Assembly (NCBI RefSeq): GCF_004745645.1
Contig: NZ_SRMB01000003.1
Span: 558,001 to 622,000 of the forward strand
Reading direction: 5' to 3'
DNA length: 64,000 bases
Source: Hymenobacter metallicola
Lineage (GTDB): Bacteria > Bacteroidota > Bacteroidia > Cytophagales > Hymenobacteraceae
Below the pieces are notes generated by a model, which made no database searches, was not told the DNA's origin, and was given only the letters and a program-made list of their open reading frames with translations. This document shows, piece by piece, positions 16,950 to 25,271 of this stretch. The translations under genes and the position numbers were made by a program. How positions within the stretch are numbered: position 1 is the stretch's first letter; the number at the start of each line of letters is the position of its first letter.

Positions 16950-17921
16950 TTAGTTTTCTCGCTCCATCAGCTGTAAAGCCAACTGTCGCAGCGGCTCTTT
17001 GCGCTCAGCTGCTACTGGCACCCGCTCTAGGTGGTGAAGCGCATCTTGGAAGTACTGGTTTATGAGAGCCTCCGTCTGCGGACGGATATGCAATTCGTCG
17101 TAGACAGCGCGCACGGCTTGCACTTTGGCCTCAGCATTATCCGTAGGCTGACCAATGTGCCGGGCCAGGGTAGCGCGCTGCTCGGCATTGGCCTGCGCCT
17201 GGGCCGTAAGCAGCAAAAAGGTTTTCTTATCGGAAACTATGTCGCCACCGACGCGCTTACCGAAAGTGGCTGCGTCGCCGTACACGTCGAGCAGGTCGTC
17301 GCGGAGCTGAAAGGCCAGGCCGATGTCGGTGCCGAACTGGCGCAGGTGGTCGGCAGCCTCGGCCGAAGCCCCGCCGAGCAGGGCGCCCAGCTCCAGGCAG
17401 AAGCCCAGCAGTACGGCCGTCTTGAGGCGGATCATATCCAGGTACTGCGCGATGCTGACCTGCTCGTCTTTCTCGAACAGCATGTCCCACTGCTGGCCTT
17501 CGCAGACCTCAGCGGCCGTCTGGCTGAACTTGCGCAGCACGGTAGCCAGCAGTTCGGGCCGCACGCCGAGAAACAGCTCGTAGGCCCGCACCAGCATCAC
17601 GTCGCCGCTGAGAATGGCCACGTTGGCGTTCCACTTTTCGTGCACCGTGGGCTGGCCGCGGCGCAGCGGGGCCTGGTCCATAATGTCGTCGTGGAGCAGG
17701 GTGAAATTGTGGAAGACCTCGGTGCCGATGGCCGGCTTCAGGATGGGGTCCAGGTCGTCGGTGAAGAGGTGGGCGCCGAGCAGCGTGAGCAGGGGCCGAA
17801 TCCGCTTGCCGCCCAGGGCCATGATGTAGCGGATGGGTTCGTAGAGAGCCTCGGGGGCGGCGCCGTAGCGCTGCTGCGCCAGGGCAGCAGTGATTTTATC
17901 GGAAAAGAAAGACAGGTTCAC
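16950..17921 (-). CDS. Polyprenyl diphosphate synthase (trans-isoprenyl)
   Basis: A 323-residue class I prenyltransferase chain elongating allylic diphosphates with isopentenyl diphosphate. The GGKRIRP substrate motif is at 37-43, the first Asp-rich motif LLHDDIMDQAPLRRGQ starts at about 75, and the second is FQLRDDLLDVYGD at about 205. Residues before the first motif (EVFHNFT) are bulky aromatics, so product length is probably moderate, but farnesyl, geranylgeranyl and octaprenyl products cannot be separated by eye. It likely feeds menaquinone, undecaprenyl or carotenoid routes. Confidence 0.92.
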   Translation of the reverse strand: MNLSFFSDKITAALAQQRYGAAPEALYEPIRYIMALGGKRIRPLLTLLGAHLFTDDLDPILKPAIGTEVFHNFTLLHDDIMDQAPLRRGQPTVHEKWNANVAILSGDVMLVRAYELFLGVRPELLATVLRKFSQTAAEVCEGQQWDMLFEKDEQVSIAQYLDMIRLKTAVLLGFCLELGALLGGASAEAADHLRQFGTDIGLAFQLRDDLLDVYGDAATFGKRVGGDIVSDKKTFLLLTAQAQANAEQRATLARHIGQPTDNAEAKVQAVRAVYDELHIRPQTEALINQYFQDALHHLERVPVAAERKEPLRQLALQLMEREN

Positions 17922-18162
17922 AGAGCATCAAAAAGGTGCAGCGGAAAGGTACGCACGGTGAAATTGTGAAAGGGTGAGATGGGGAGTTTTGTTGTGGAGC
18001 TTGGGTTGATACACAACGTATCCTGGACCAAGCGCTACCCCTTCGCCAATTCGAAACCAGACTTCGGGGCAGAAGTTGCCAAGTCAAATAGCTAGTCTAG
18101 TACCCCTGCTAACGTAGCCAAAGCAAGCTATCTTCTGAAATGTGCTGAGTGCCCTTAACTGA

Positions 18163-18196
18163 AAAGCCCCTACGTCAGTGCAGACGTAGGGGCTTT
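18163..18196 (-). terminator. Terminator downstream of the RNase R gene
   Basis: A perfect 14-bp stem AAAGCCCCTACGTC / GACGTAGGGGCTTT with a 6-base loop, 90 bases past the rnr stop. The 90 bases between carry a short TTCGGCTTCGCAATGACA-like dispersed motif. Confidence 0.6.
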
Positions 18197-18285
18197 CCGG
18201 TAACAGCTCAGGTCGTACTTCGCAGAGGACGGATGGCTTCAGCCTTTCGGCTTCGCAATGACATGGCTCTTCCTGCTTGAGCCGC

Positions 18286-20838
18286 TTAGCGCCGGCGCTT
18301 GTCGCCACTGCCGCTGCGGCTGCTGCCACCGGGCCGGCCACCGCCTTTGCCGCCGCGGCCACCGCCGGGCTTCTCGCCGCGCGGGCCCCGGTCAGACCGG
18401 TCACCACCGCCGCGGCTGCCCCGGCTGCTGCGCCGCTCTTCCTGCTCCCGGCTTTTCTCGTAGTCGGGGCGGTTGTCGACGACCTCGAAGTCGATGGTGC
18501 GGTCGAGCAGGTTGGCGGCTTTGACCACCACCTGGATTTCGTCGCCGAACTGGATGATCTTCTTGTTGCGCTGCCCGATGAGGCGGTAGTTGTCCTTATC
18601 GAGCTCGTAGAAGTCGCCGGGCAGGTCGCTCAGGCGGATCATGCCTTCGCACTTGTTCTCCTCGATTTCGACGTAGAGCCCCCACTCGGTGAGGCCCGAG
18701 ACGACGCCCTTGAACTGCTCGCCAATAACGTCCTGCATGAACTCGACCTGCTTGTACTTGATGCTGGCCCGCTCGGCATTGGCAGCTATTTTCTCCCGCT
18801 CGGAGGAGTGCTTGCACTCTTCTTCCACGGGCTCCACCTTCACGTTTTTGCCACCCTGCAGGTAGTGCTCCAGCAGGCGGTGGGCCATCATGTCGGGGTA
18901 GCGGCGGATAGGCGAGGTGAAGTGCGAATAGTGCTCGAAGGCCAGGCCGAAGTGCCCCAGCGGCTCGGTGGTATACTTGGCCTTGGACATGGTCCGCACG
19001 GCCAGGGTCTGGATGACGTTCTGCTCGGGGCGGCCAATGACTTCCGTGGACAAATCGTTGAGCTCGGTGCTGAGCTTTTTCGGGTTCGTCAGGTCCAGGG
19101 TGTGGCCAAACTTCTGGGCGAAGAGGGCGAAGTTCTGGAGGCGGTCGGCGTCGGGCGCGTCGTGGGTGCGGTACACCATCGTGAAGCGCGGCTTGGTCTT
19201 CTTGAGCTTATACACGAACTCGGCCACCTTGCGGTTGGCCATGAGCATGAACTCCTCAATCAGCTTGTGGGCATCCTTGCGCTCCTTCACGTACACGCCC
19301 AGGGGCTTGCCGTTCTCGTCGAGGCGGAACTTCACTTCCTGGGTTTCGAAGCTGATGGCGCCCTTGCGGAACCGCTCGGCGCAGATCTTCTTGGCAATGT
19401 CGTTGAGCAGATTTATTTCCTCGGCATAGTCGCCCTCCTTGGTTTCGATGCGCTCCTGGGCCTCCTCGTAGCTGAAGCGGCGGTCGGAGTGAATGATGGT
19501 TTTGCCAAACCAGGAGTCGTAGAGCTTGCCCTTTTCGTCGAGCTCAAACACGGCCGAGAAGGTAAGCTTGTCTTCGTGGGGCCGCAGCGAGCAGACGCCG
19601 TTGGAGAGGCGCTCGGGCAGCATCGGAATCACCCGGTCGACGAGGTAGACCGAAGTAGCGCGGTGCTTGGCTTCCTTTTCCAGCATGGTGCCGGGCGTTA
19701 CGTAGTGGGTCACGTCGGCAATGTGGACGCCGACTTCCCAGTGCCCGTTCTCGAGCTTCTGCACGCTCAGCGCGTCGTCGAAGTCCTTGGCGTCGGCCGG
19801 GTCGATGGTGAAGGTCAGGATGGGGCGGAAGTCGCGGCGCTTGGCAATTTCCTCCTGCGGTATCACGTCGGGAATAGCCTCGGACTCTTCCTCCACATCG
19901 GCGGGGAATTCGAAGGGCAACCCGAACTCGGCCATGATGGCGTTAATCTCGGCCTCGTTGTGGCCGGCCGGTCCGAAGCTGCGCACGATTTCGCCCACGG
20001 GGTGGCGGGTGCTGTCCTCGGGCCACTCAGTGATGCGCACCAACACTTTCTCGCCGTCGTTGGCACCTTGTAGCCCTTCGTAGGGCACGAACACGTCGAA
20101 ATAGAGCTTGCGGTGGTCGGGCGAGACAAAGCCGAAGCCGCCCTGCACTTTGAGCTGGCCCACGATTTCGGTTTTCACCCGGTTCACCACTTCCACCACG
20201 TCTCCCACGGGGCGGCCATCGCGCTGCCCGCGCAAACGGATGCGGACCGTGTCGCCCTGCATGGCAAACTTGAGCTTGTCGGTGAAGACGCGCACGTCGG
20301 TTTCACTTTCCTCGCTGATAACGAAAGCGTACTGACTGGTGGCCAGGGCCACGGTGCCGGTGATGGTGTCGCTGCCTTCGTAGCCCCGGTCGCGGTACTG
20401 GGGAGCGGGGGTTGGCTGCCCGTCGCCGGGCTCGTCGAAGCCCTGGGTCCGGCGGCGGCGCACGATGGGGTCATTGCCGAATTCGGCCTCCACGGGGCGG
20501 CCACCTTTCACCACGGCCTTACCCCGCTCGGGGCGGTCGGCGGCCAGGGGCTGCACCTTCTGGGCTTCGGGGTCGGAGAGGCGGTAGTCGTCGTTTTGGA
20601 GGTGGGTTAGCTGGCCGGAGTTGCGCAGGGTTTTGAGGTGAATGAACACGTCTTCGCGCTGCTCCTTGGTAGTCACGCCCAGGCGGCGGGAAAGCTGACG
20701 GTAGGAAAATACTTTGCCGGGGTTGTCGGCAAAAATGCGGTACACCAGGCTCTTCGTTACTGGGGCAGGCGCGGCTTTGGGCGCGCGGGAGGCTTTCGCG
20801 GAAGCGCGGGGAGCCTCGGTTTCTTCTTTTTTCTTCAT
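18286..20838 (-). CDS. rnr: Ribonuclease R
   Basis: An 850-residue 3'-5' exoribonuclease that degrades structured RNA. The order is an N-terminal winged helix (FSYRQLSRRLGVTTKEQRED), OB/cold-shock domains (GGFGFVSPDHRKLYFDVFVP), an RNB catalytic domain with the metal-binding Asp cluster at about 345-357 (TIDPADAKDFDDALSV), an S1 domain (about 715-795), and a final ~50-residue Arg/Gly/Ser-rich tail. The tail resembles the Arg/Gly region of the RluB protein and probably adds RNA affinity. It is a single gene, in the opposite direction to no neighbour. Confidence 0.95.
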   Translation of the reverse strand: MKKKEETEAPRASAKASRAPKAAPAPVTKSLVYRIFADNPGKVFSYRQLSRRLGVTTKEQREDVFIHLKTLRNSGQLTHLQNDDYRLSDPEAQKVQPLAADRPERGKAVVKGGRPVEAEFGNDPIVRRRRTQGFDEPGDGQPTPAPQYRDRGYEGSDTITGTVALATSQYAFVISEESETDVRVFTDKLKFAMQGDTVRIRLRGQRDGRPVGDVVEVVNRVKTEIVGQLKVQGGFGFVSPDHRKLYFDVFVPYEGLQGANDGEKVLVRITEWPEDSTRHPVGEIVRSFGPAGHNEAEINAIMAEFGLPFEFPADVEEESEAIPDVIPQEEIAKRRDFRPILTFTIDPADAKDFDDALSVQKLENGHWEVGVHIADVTHYVTPGTMLEKEAKHRATSVYLVDRVIPMLPERLSNGVCSLRPHEDKLTFSAVFELDEKGKLYDSWFGKTIIHSDRRFSYEEAQERIETKEGDYAEEINLLNDIAKKICAERFRKGAISFETQEVKFRLDENGKPLGVYVKERKDAHKLIEEFMLMANRKVAEFVYKLKKTKPRFTMVYRTHDAPDADRLQNFALFAQKFGHTLDLTNPKKLSTELNDLSTEVIGRPEQNVIQTLAVRTMSKAKYTTEPLGHFGLAFEHYSHFTSPIRRYPDMMAHRLLEHYLQGGKNVKVEPVEEECKHSSEREKIAANAERASIKYKQVEFMQDVIGEQFKGVVSGLTEWGLYVEIEENKCEGMIRLSDLPGDFYELDKDNYRLIGQRNKKIIQFGDEIQVVVKAANLLDRTIDFEVVDNRPDYEKSREQEERRSSRGSRGGGDRSDRGPRGEKPGGGRGGKGGGRPGGSSRSGSGDKRRR

Positions 20839-21201
20839 TAGAAAATAAGGGTGCCGCCAGTTGTTTTCGGTTTCGCAGGCGGCGCAGGTAAATGGAAATT
20901 ACGCTTGACGCAATTAGTCAGGCGCGGGGGTGAATGGTGAGTTGAACGCGGCACAGGCGGCCGGGTTATGGTTGTGCTGGAAAAGCAGCTAAGGGATAAT
21001 ACGGAATAAATTCGAGAAGAACTATATGCGGAAAGGTTAAGGAATTGATGTAGGCTGATATGGTAGCAGTTAAAGAATAGTAATGGTCAGTAATGAGTAA
21101 CGAGATAAACAACGACTGAGCCACCCCGCCCCTCGGGTACCCCTCCTTGAAGAGGGGAACTGACGCCCGACCATTCAATTAGGAACTGGGCAGTCTCCCT
21201 C
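20839..21201. other. Intergenic region with a short palindromic motif
   Basis: Mostly AT-rich sequence without a gene. Near 21143-21162 a CCCCTCcttgaaGAGGGG hairpin occurs, of the kind found in dispersed intergenic repeats. It probably contains the rnr promoter on the right of that gene. Confidence 0.4.
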
Positions 21202-23103
21202 CTACGCCTCCACCGCCCGGCGGGCTACGGCGGCTTGGATGTCGCTGGGCTCGTCTTTGGGAATAGCGGCCAGCAGCTGCTTGGTGTAGTCGTGCCGGGG
21301 ATTGGCGTAGACTTCGGCCGCGGGCCCGCTTTCCACAATCTGGCCCTGACTCATGACCAGCAGCCGGTCGGACATGAAGCGGGCCACCGACAAGTCGTGG
21401 GTGATGAAGAGGTAGGTGATGCCGAAGTCGCGCTTTAGCTGGTTGAGCAAATTCAGCACCTGGGCCTGCACCGACACGTCGAGGGCCGACACGGACTCGT
21501 CGCAGACGATGCACTTGGGCTGCAGGGCCAGGGCCCGGGCAATGCAGATGCGCTGCCGTTGACCGCCCGAGAATTCGTGCGGGTACCGCAGGTAGTGCTC
21601 TTCCTTCAGGCCCACGGTGCGGAGCAGCTCCAGCACCCGGTCCTTTTGCTGTTGGCGGGTGCCGCCCACGTGGTGCACGCGCATCGGCTCCAGAATGGCC
21701 TCGCCCACGGTCAGCATGGGATTGAGGGCCGCGTAGGGGTCTTGGAACACCATCTGGAATTCCTTGCGCCGTTTGCGCAGTTCGCCGGCAGGCAGTGCCG
21801 CCAGGTCCGTCTCTTCAAACAGGATGCGGCCGGCCGTTGGTTCCACCAGTCGCAACAAAGCCCGGCCCAGGGTAGTCTTGCCGCAGCCCGACTCGCCCAC
21901 CAGGCCCACGGTTTCGCCCCGGAAGATGTCGAAGCTGACGCCATCCACGGCCCGCACGAACTCGGGCTTGCGGTTGAAGAAACCCTTGCGGATGGGGAAG
22001 TGGACGTTCAGGTTTTCAACGCGTAAGAGCGGGCTGGTGCGGGTAGCGGAAGCGGCGCTTGAAGCCGCGGCAGCCAAGCTTTGGTCGAGCACCTCCCCTT
22101 TTGTTTCGCCGGCCAAAACCGCTTCATTTTGTTCCACGGGGAACGTTTTGGTGGTTTCAACAGAAATGTTATCAGAGGTAGTAGTTACGCCCACGGCGGA
22201 GCTTTCGGGCGTGGAACGCGTGAGTTTTTCCACGAGGTTGCCCTCGGCGTCCTCGGTCATGAAATCGGCCACGACGGGCAGGCGCTCCTTCCCTACCGAC
22301 AGCTTGGGCCGGCAGGCCAGCAGGCCCTTGGTGTAGGGGTGCTGGGGGTTGGTGAAGATGTCGAGCACCCGGCCGTGCTCCACTACCCGGCCGCGGTACA
22401 TGACTAGAATCCGGTCGGCAATTTCGGCCACTACGCCCAGGTCGTGGGTGATGAAGAGCACGGCGGTGTTGTGCTGGCGGCGCAGCTCGTCGATGAGTTG
22501 CAGCATGCGGGCCTGCACGGTTACGTCGAGGGCGGTGGTGGGCTCGTCGGCAATGAGGATGGCCGGGTTGCAGGCCATGGCCATGGCTATCATCACGCGC
22601 TGCTTCTGCCCCCCGCTGATTTCGTGGGGGTAGCTGCCAAAGATTTTCTCGGGCCGGGGCAGCTGGGCCATCGTGAACAGCTCCACGGTGCGGGCCTCGG
22701 CTTCCTTCTGGCTGAGGGTGGTGTGCAGGCGCAGAGCTTCCACTACTTGGCTGCCGCAGGTGTAGACAGGGTTAAGGGACGTCATCGGCTCCTGGAAGAT
22801 CATGCTGATGTCGTTGCCGCGCACCTGCTGCAGCTGCTGATCGGTGAGCTGGAGCAAATCGACTTCACCCAGGGCCTCGGAGTGAAACTGCGCCGTGCCG
22901 GCGGTCATGCGGCCGGGCGGCATGGGAATCAGGCCCATCAGCGCCAGTGAGGTTACCGACTTGCCCGAGCCCGATTCGCCCACGATGGCCACGGTTTCGC
23001 CCCGGTGCAGGTCGAAGGACACGTCCTGCACGGCCCGCACGTCGCCGCGGTGGGAACGAAAGTCGATGGTCAGGTTGCGAACGGATAGAATGGGCTGGGG
23101 CAC
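21202..23103 (-). CDS. Fused two-domain peptide/nickel (Opp/Dpp-type) ABC ATPase
   Basis: A 633-residue protein with two complete ATPase domains, corresponding to DppD and DppF (or GsiA/YejF) fused. The first domain has Walker A GESGSGKS at 42-49, signature ISGGQKQR and Walker B ILIADEPTTALDV. The second has GESGCGKT at about 401, FSGGQRQR and CIVCDESVSALDV. Oligopeptide-type C-terminal extensions (NPQHPYTKGLL, NPRHDYTKQLL) are present after each. A linker of about 70 residues separates the halves. The permeases and binding protein are not in the window, so the substrate is unknown. Confidence 0.92.
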   Translation of the reverse strand: MPQPILSVRNLTIDFRSHRGDVRAVQDVSFDLHRGETVAIVGESGSGKSVTSLALMGLIPMPPGRMTAGTAQFHSEALGEVDLLQLTDQQLQQVRGNDISMIFQEPMTSLNPVYTCGSQVVEALRLHTTLSQKEAEARTVELFTMAQLPRPEKIFGSYPHEISGGQKQRVMIAMAMACNPAILIADEPTTALDVTVQARMLQLIDELRRQHNTAVLFITHDLGVVAEIADRILVMYRGRVVEHGRVLDIFTNPQHPYTKGLLACRPKLSVGKERLPVVADFMTEDAEGNLVEKLTRSTPESSAVGVTTTSDNISVETTKTFPVEQNEAVLAGETKGEVLDQSLAAAASSAASATRTSPLLRVENLNVHFPIRKGFFNRKPEFVRAVDGVSFDIFRGETVGLVGESGCGKTTLGRALLRLVEPTAGRILFEETDLAALPAGELRKRRKEFQMVFQDPYAALNPMLTVGEAILEPMRVHHVGGTRQQQKDRVLELLRTVGLKEEHYLRYPHEFSGGQRQRICIARALALQPKCIVCDESVSALDVSVQAQVLNLLNQLKRDFGITYLFITHDLSVARFMSDRLLVMSQGQIVESGPAAEVYANPRHDYTKQLLAAIPKDEPSDIQAAVARRAVEA

Positions 23104-23226
23104 GGCAAACGGGAATTCGGGACGATAATCGGTAAAGATAGGCAGGCGGACCGTAGCTTGCCGGCCGGGGCTTGCGTATGCCCTAGTCAGCTTCAGAACC
23201 GACGTAAAACCATATTCTACCCACTC

Positions 23227-24213
23227 ATGCAGTACCGTAAGCTAGGCAAAACCGACTTTTCCGTTTCCGAAATCAGCCTGGGCACCTGGCAGGTCGGGGG
23301 CAAATGGGGCGACCCGTTCAGCCACGAAAACGCCGACCAGATCCTGAACGCCGCCGTGGACCGGGGCATCAACTTTATCGACACGGCCGACGTGTACGGC
23401 GACGGGGAGAGCGAAAAGGCCGTAGGCCGGCTCGTGCGCAGCCGTTCCGAGCAGATCTACGTGGCCACCAAGTGCGGCCGGCAGCTGCAGCCCCACACCA
23501 ACGACGCTTACCAGCCCGCAGTGCTGCGCCAGTTCGTGGAGCAGAGCCTGCGCAACATGCAGCTCGACACCATCGACCTGATTCAGCTCCACTGCCCCCC
23601 TACCGAGGTGTACTACCGGCCCGAAATCTTCGAAGTATTCGACCGGCTCAAGGAGGAAGGCAAGATCCGGCACCTGGGCGTGAGCGTGGAAAAGGTGGAA
23701 GAAGGCCTCAAGGCGCTGACCTTCCCGAACGTGTGCTCGATTCAGCTTATCTTCAACATGTTCCGGCAGCGGCCCCAGGAGCTGCTGTTCCGGGAAGCCA
23801 AGCGCCACAACGTGGGCCTGATTGTGCGGGTTCCGCTGGCCAGCGGCCTGCTCACGGGCAAGTTTTCCCGCGACACGACCTTCTCGGCCGACGACCACCG
23901 CCAATTCAACCGGGAAGGGGCCGCCTTCGACAAGGGCGAGACCTTCTCGGGCGTGGACTACGAAGTCGGCCTGGAGGCCGTAGAAGCGCTTAAAAACGTA
24001 TTTCCCGACCAGCCCAACCTGGCGCCCGTAGCCCTGCGCTGGGTGCTGATGTTTGACGAGGTCAGCTGCGTGATTCCCGGGGCTTCCAAACCCAGCCAGC
24101 TGGATTCGAACCTGCAAGCGGCCGAACTACCTGCTATTACTGCGGAGCAAATGCAACAGGTGCGGGCTATTTACGACGAACGTATCCGGCCGCTGGTGCA
24201 CTACACGTGGTAA
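23227..24213 (+). CDS. Aldo/keto reductase
   Basis: A 328-residue NADPH-dependent (beta/alpha)8 reductase. The start at ATG 23227 (MQYRKLGKTDFSVSEISLG) matches the family; upstream in-frame sequence does not. Catalytic residues are visible: Asp and Tyr in DTADVYGDGESE, Lys in VATKCGR, and His in IQLHCPP. The cofactor-binding end is RWVLMFDEVSCVIPGASKPSQLDSN. It is the general AKR type found beside many operons; the substrate is not predictable. Confidence 0.92.
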   Translation: MQYRKLGKTDFSVSEISLGTWQVGGKWGDPFSHENADQILNAAVDRGINFIDTADVYGDGESEKAVGRLVRSRSEQIYVATKCGRQLQPHTNDAYQPAVLRQFVEQSLRNMQLDTIDLIQLHCPPTEVYYRPEIFEVFDRLKEEGKIRHLGVSVEKVEEGLKALTFPNVCSIQLIFNMFRQRPQELLFREAKRHNVGLIVRVPLASGLLTGKFSRDTTFSADDHRQFNREGAAFDKGETFSGVDYEVGLEAVEALKNVFPDQPNLAPVALRWVLMFDEVSCVIPGASKPSQLDSNLQAAELPAITAEQMQQVRAIYDERIRPLVHYTW

Positions 24214-24218
24214 GGAGC

Positions 24219-24305
24219 TAGTAGCGCGAACTTTGTAGTTCGCGTACCCCGCGCCGATACAACGATTATCGTTCTGGCACGCGAACTACAAAGTTCGCGC
24301 TACTA
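24219..24305. repeat. Long palindromic REP/MITE-like element
   Basis: A perfect 27-bp inverted repeat (24219-24245 and 24279-24305) separated by 33 bases. Each arm is itself a palindrome around GCGAACT-ttgt-AGTTCGC, and the spacer holds AACGATTATCGTT. It sits between the aldo/keto reductase stop and its terminator. Confidence 0.7.
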
Positions 24306-24320
24306 TATTCTTCATAAAAA

Positions 24321-24348
24321 AAGCCCGCTGGATTGCTCCAGCGGGCTT
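24321..24348. terminator. Bidirectional terminator
   Basis: AAGCCCGCTGGA / TCCAGCGGGCTT with a 4-base loop and A/T runs on both sides, between convergent genes (aldo/keto reductase and lspA). Confidence 0.85.
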
Positions 24349-24368
24349 TTTGCTTGCAAGACTTGTCT

Positions 24369-25007
24369 TTACGCCACTTCCGACGTTTCCGCGTCGCGGC
24401 GGGGCACTTCAGGGGCGGCTTCCACGGCCCGCTCTTCGGCGAAAAACTTGTTCTGGTTGAGCAGAATCAGGACCACACCGATGAAAATGGCCGAGTCGGC
24501 AATATTGAAGATCGGCCAGAGCGACACATGGCTCCCTCCCACCAGCGGCCAATTGGCAGGCAGAAAGCCTTCGTAGATATCCACGTACAGCATGTCGATA
24601 ACCTGGCCGTGAAACCAGGGCGTGGGCGCGCCAAACGGGGCGTTGTCGTAGATGATGCCGTAGAAGATCGAGTCAATCAGGTTACCGACGGCCCCGCCCA
24701 GAATCAGGGCTACGCAGGCAATAAAGCCGGGTACGGCCCGGCGCTGCCACAGCTTATAGATGTAGTAGCTGATACCGAACATGGCCAGCAGACGAAAGCC
24801 CGTGAGCAGGATTTTGCCGTAGGGGGGCGGCAGTTCCACGCCGAAAGCCATACCCGGATTCAGTGTGTAGTGCAGCTTAGCCCAATCCCCGATGAGCAGA
24901 ATTTCCCCGGGCATGCCAGGCTGCATGTAGGTATGCGTGGCCCACTTCGAGAGTTGGTCGATGAAAATGACCAGCAACGCCAGCAGGTAGTATTTCCAGT
25001 ACTTCAT
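24369..25007 (-). CDS. lspA: Lipoprotein signal peptidase II
   Basis: A 212-residue four-helix membrane aspartic protease that cleaves prolipoprotein signal peptides before the lipid-modified Cys. The two catalytic Asp regions are GGAVGNLIDSIFYG (about 104-117) and FNIADSAIFIG (about 163-173). The N-terminal helix carries FIDQLSKW. A C-terminal tail of ~30 charged residues is longer than in E. coli. Lipoproteins of the window (LptC, SbsA-Ig protein, M28 peptidase) would be substrates. Simple GAAGTGAG repeats lie just upstream of the start. Confidence 0.95.
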   Translation of the reverse strand: MKYWKYYLLALLVIFIDQLSKWATHTYMQPGMPGEILLIGDWAKLHYTLNPGMAFGVELPPPYGKILLTGFRLLAMFGISYYIYKLWQRRAVPGFIACVALILGGAVGNLIDSIFYGIIYDNAPFGAPTPWFHGQVIDMLYVDIYEGFLPANWPLVGGSHVSLWPIFNIADSAIFIGVVLILLNQNKFFAEERAVEAAPEVPRRDAETSEVA

Positions 25008-25271
25008 TTTTTGAGAAGTGAGAGGTTAGAAGTGAGAAGTGAGACTTCGGGCTGACGTAGTGTCAGGTTCGGAACCTCTCCCCTCTCCGGGTACAAAGTG
25101 ACGAAGAATTTTAGACTTTCCGGCGGGAAACGGCTCAGCCATTCTTCTTCCCTCTGGTATATATTTTTCGGGCGTTTTGTGCCCTTTTGAACCGATTTCG
25201 GGGCCTGCCTAAACGCTTTGTGCGCCGGTGTGCCAACCGACCTTTTCACCGGGTCGGTTGGCACCTTAGGC

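Noticed and set aside
18277..20073. 598-codon plus-strand frame opposite rnr
   Set aside because: Antisense shadow of RNase R in GC-rich DNA; the minus strand has all catalytic motifs.
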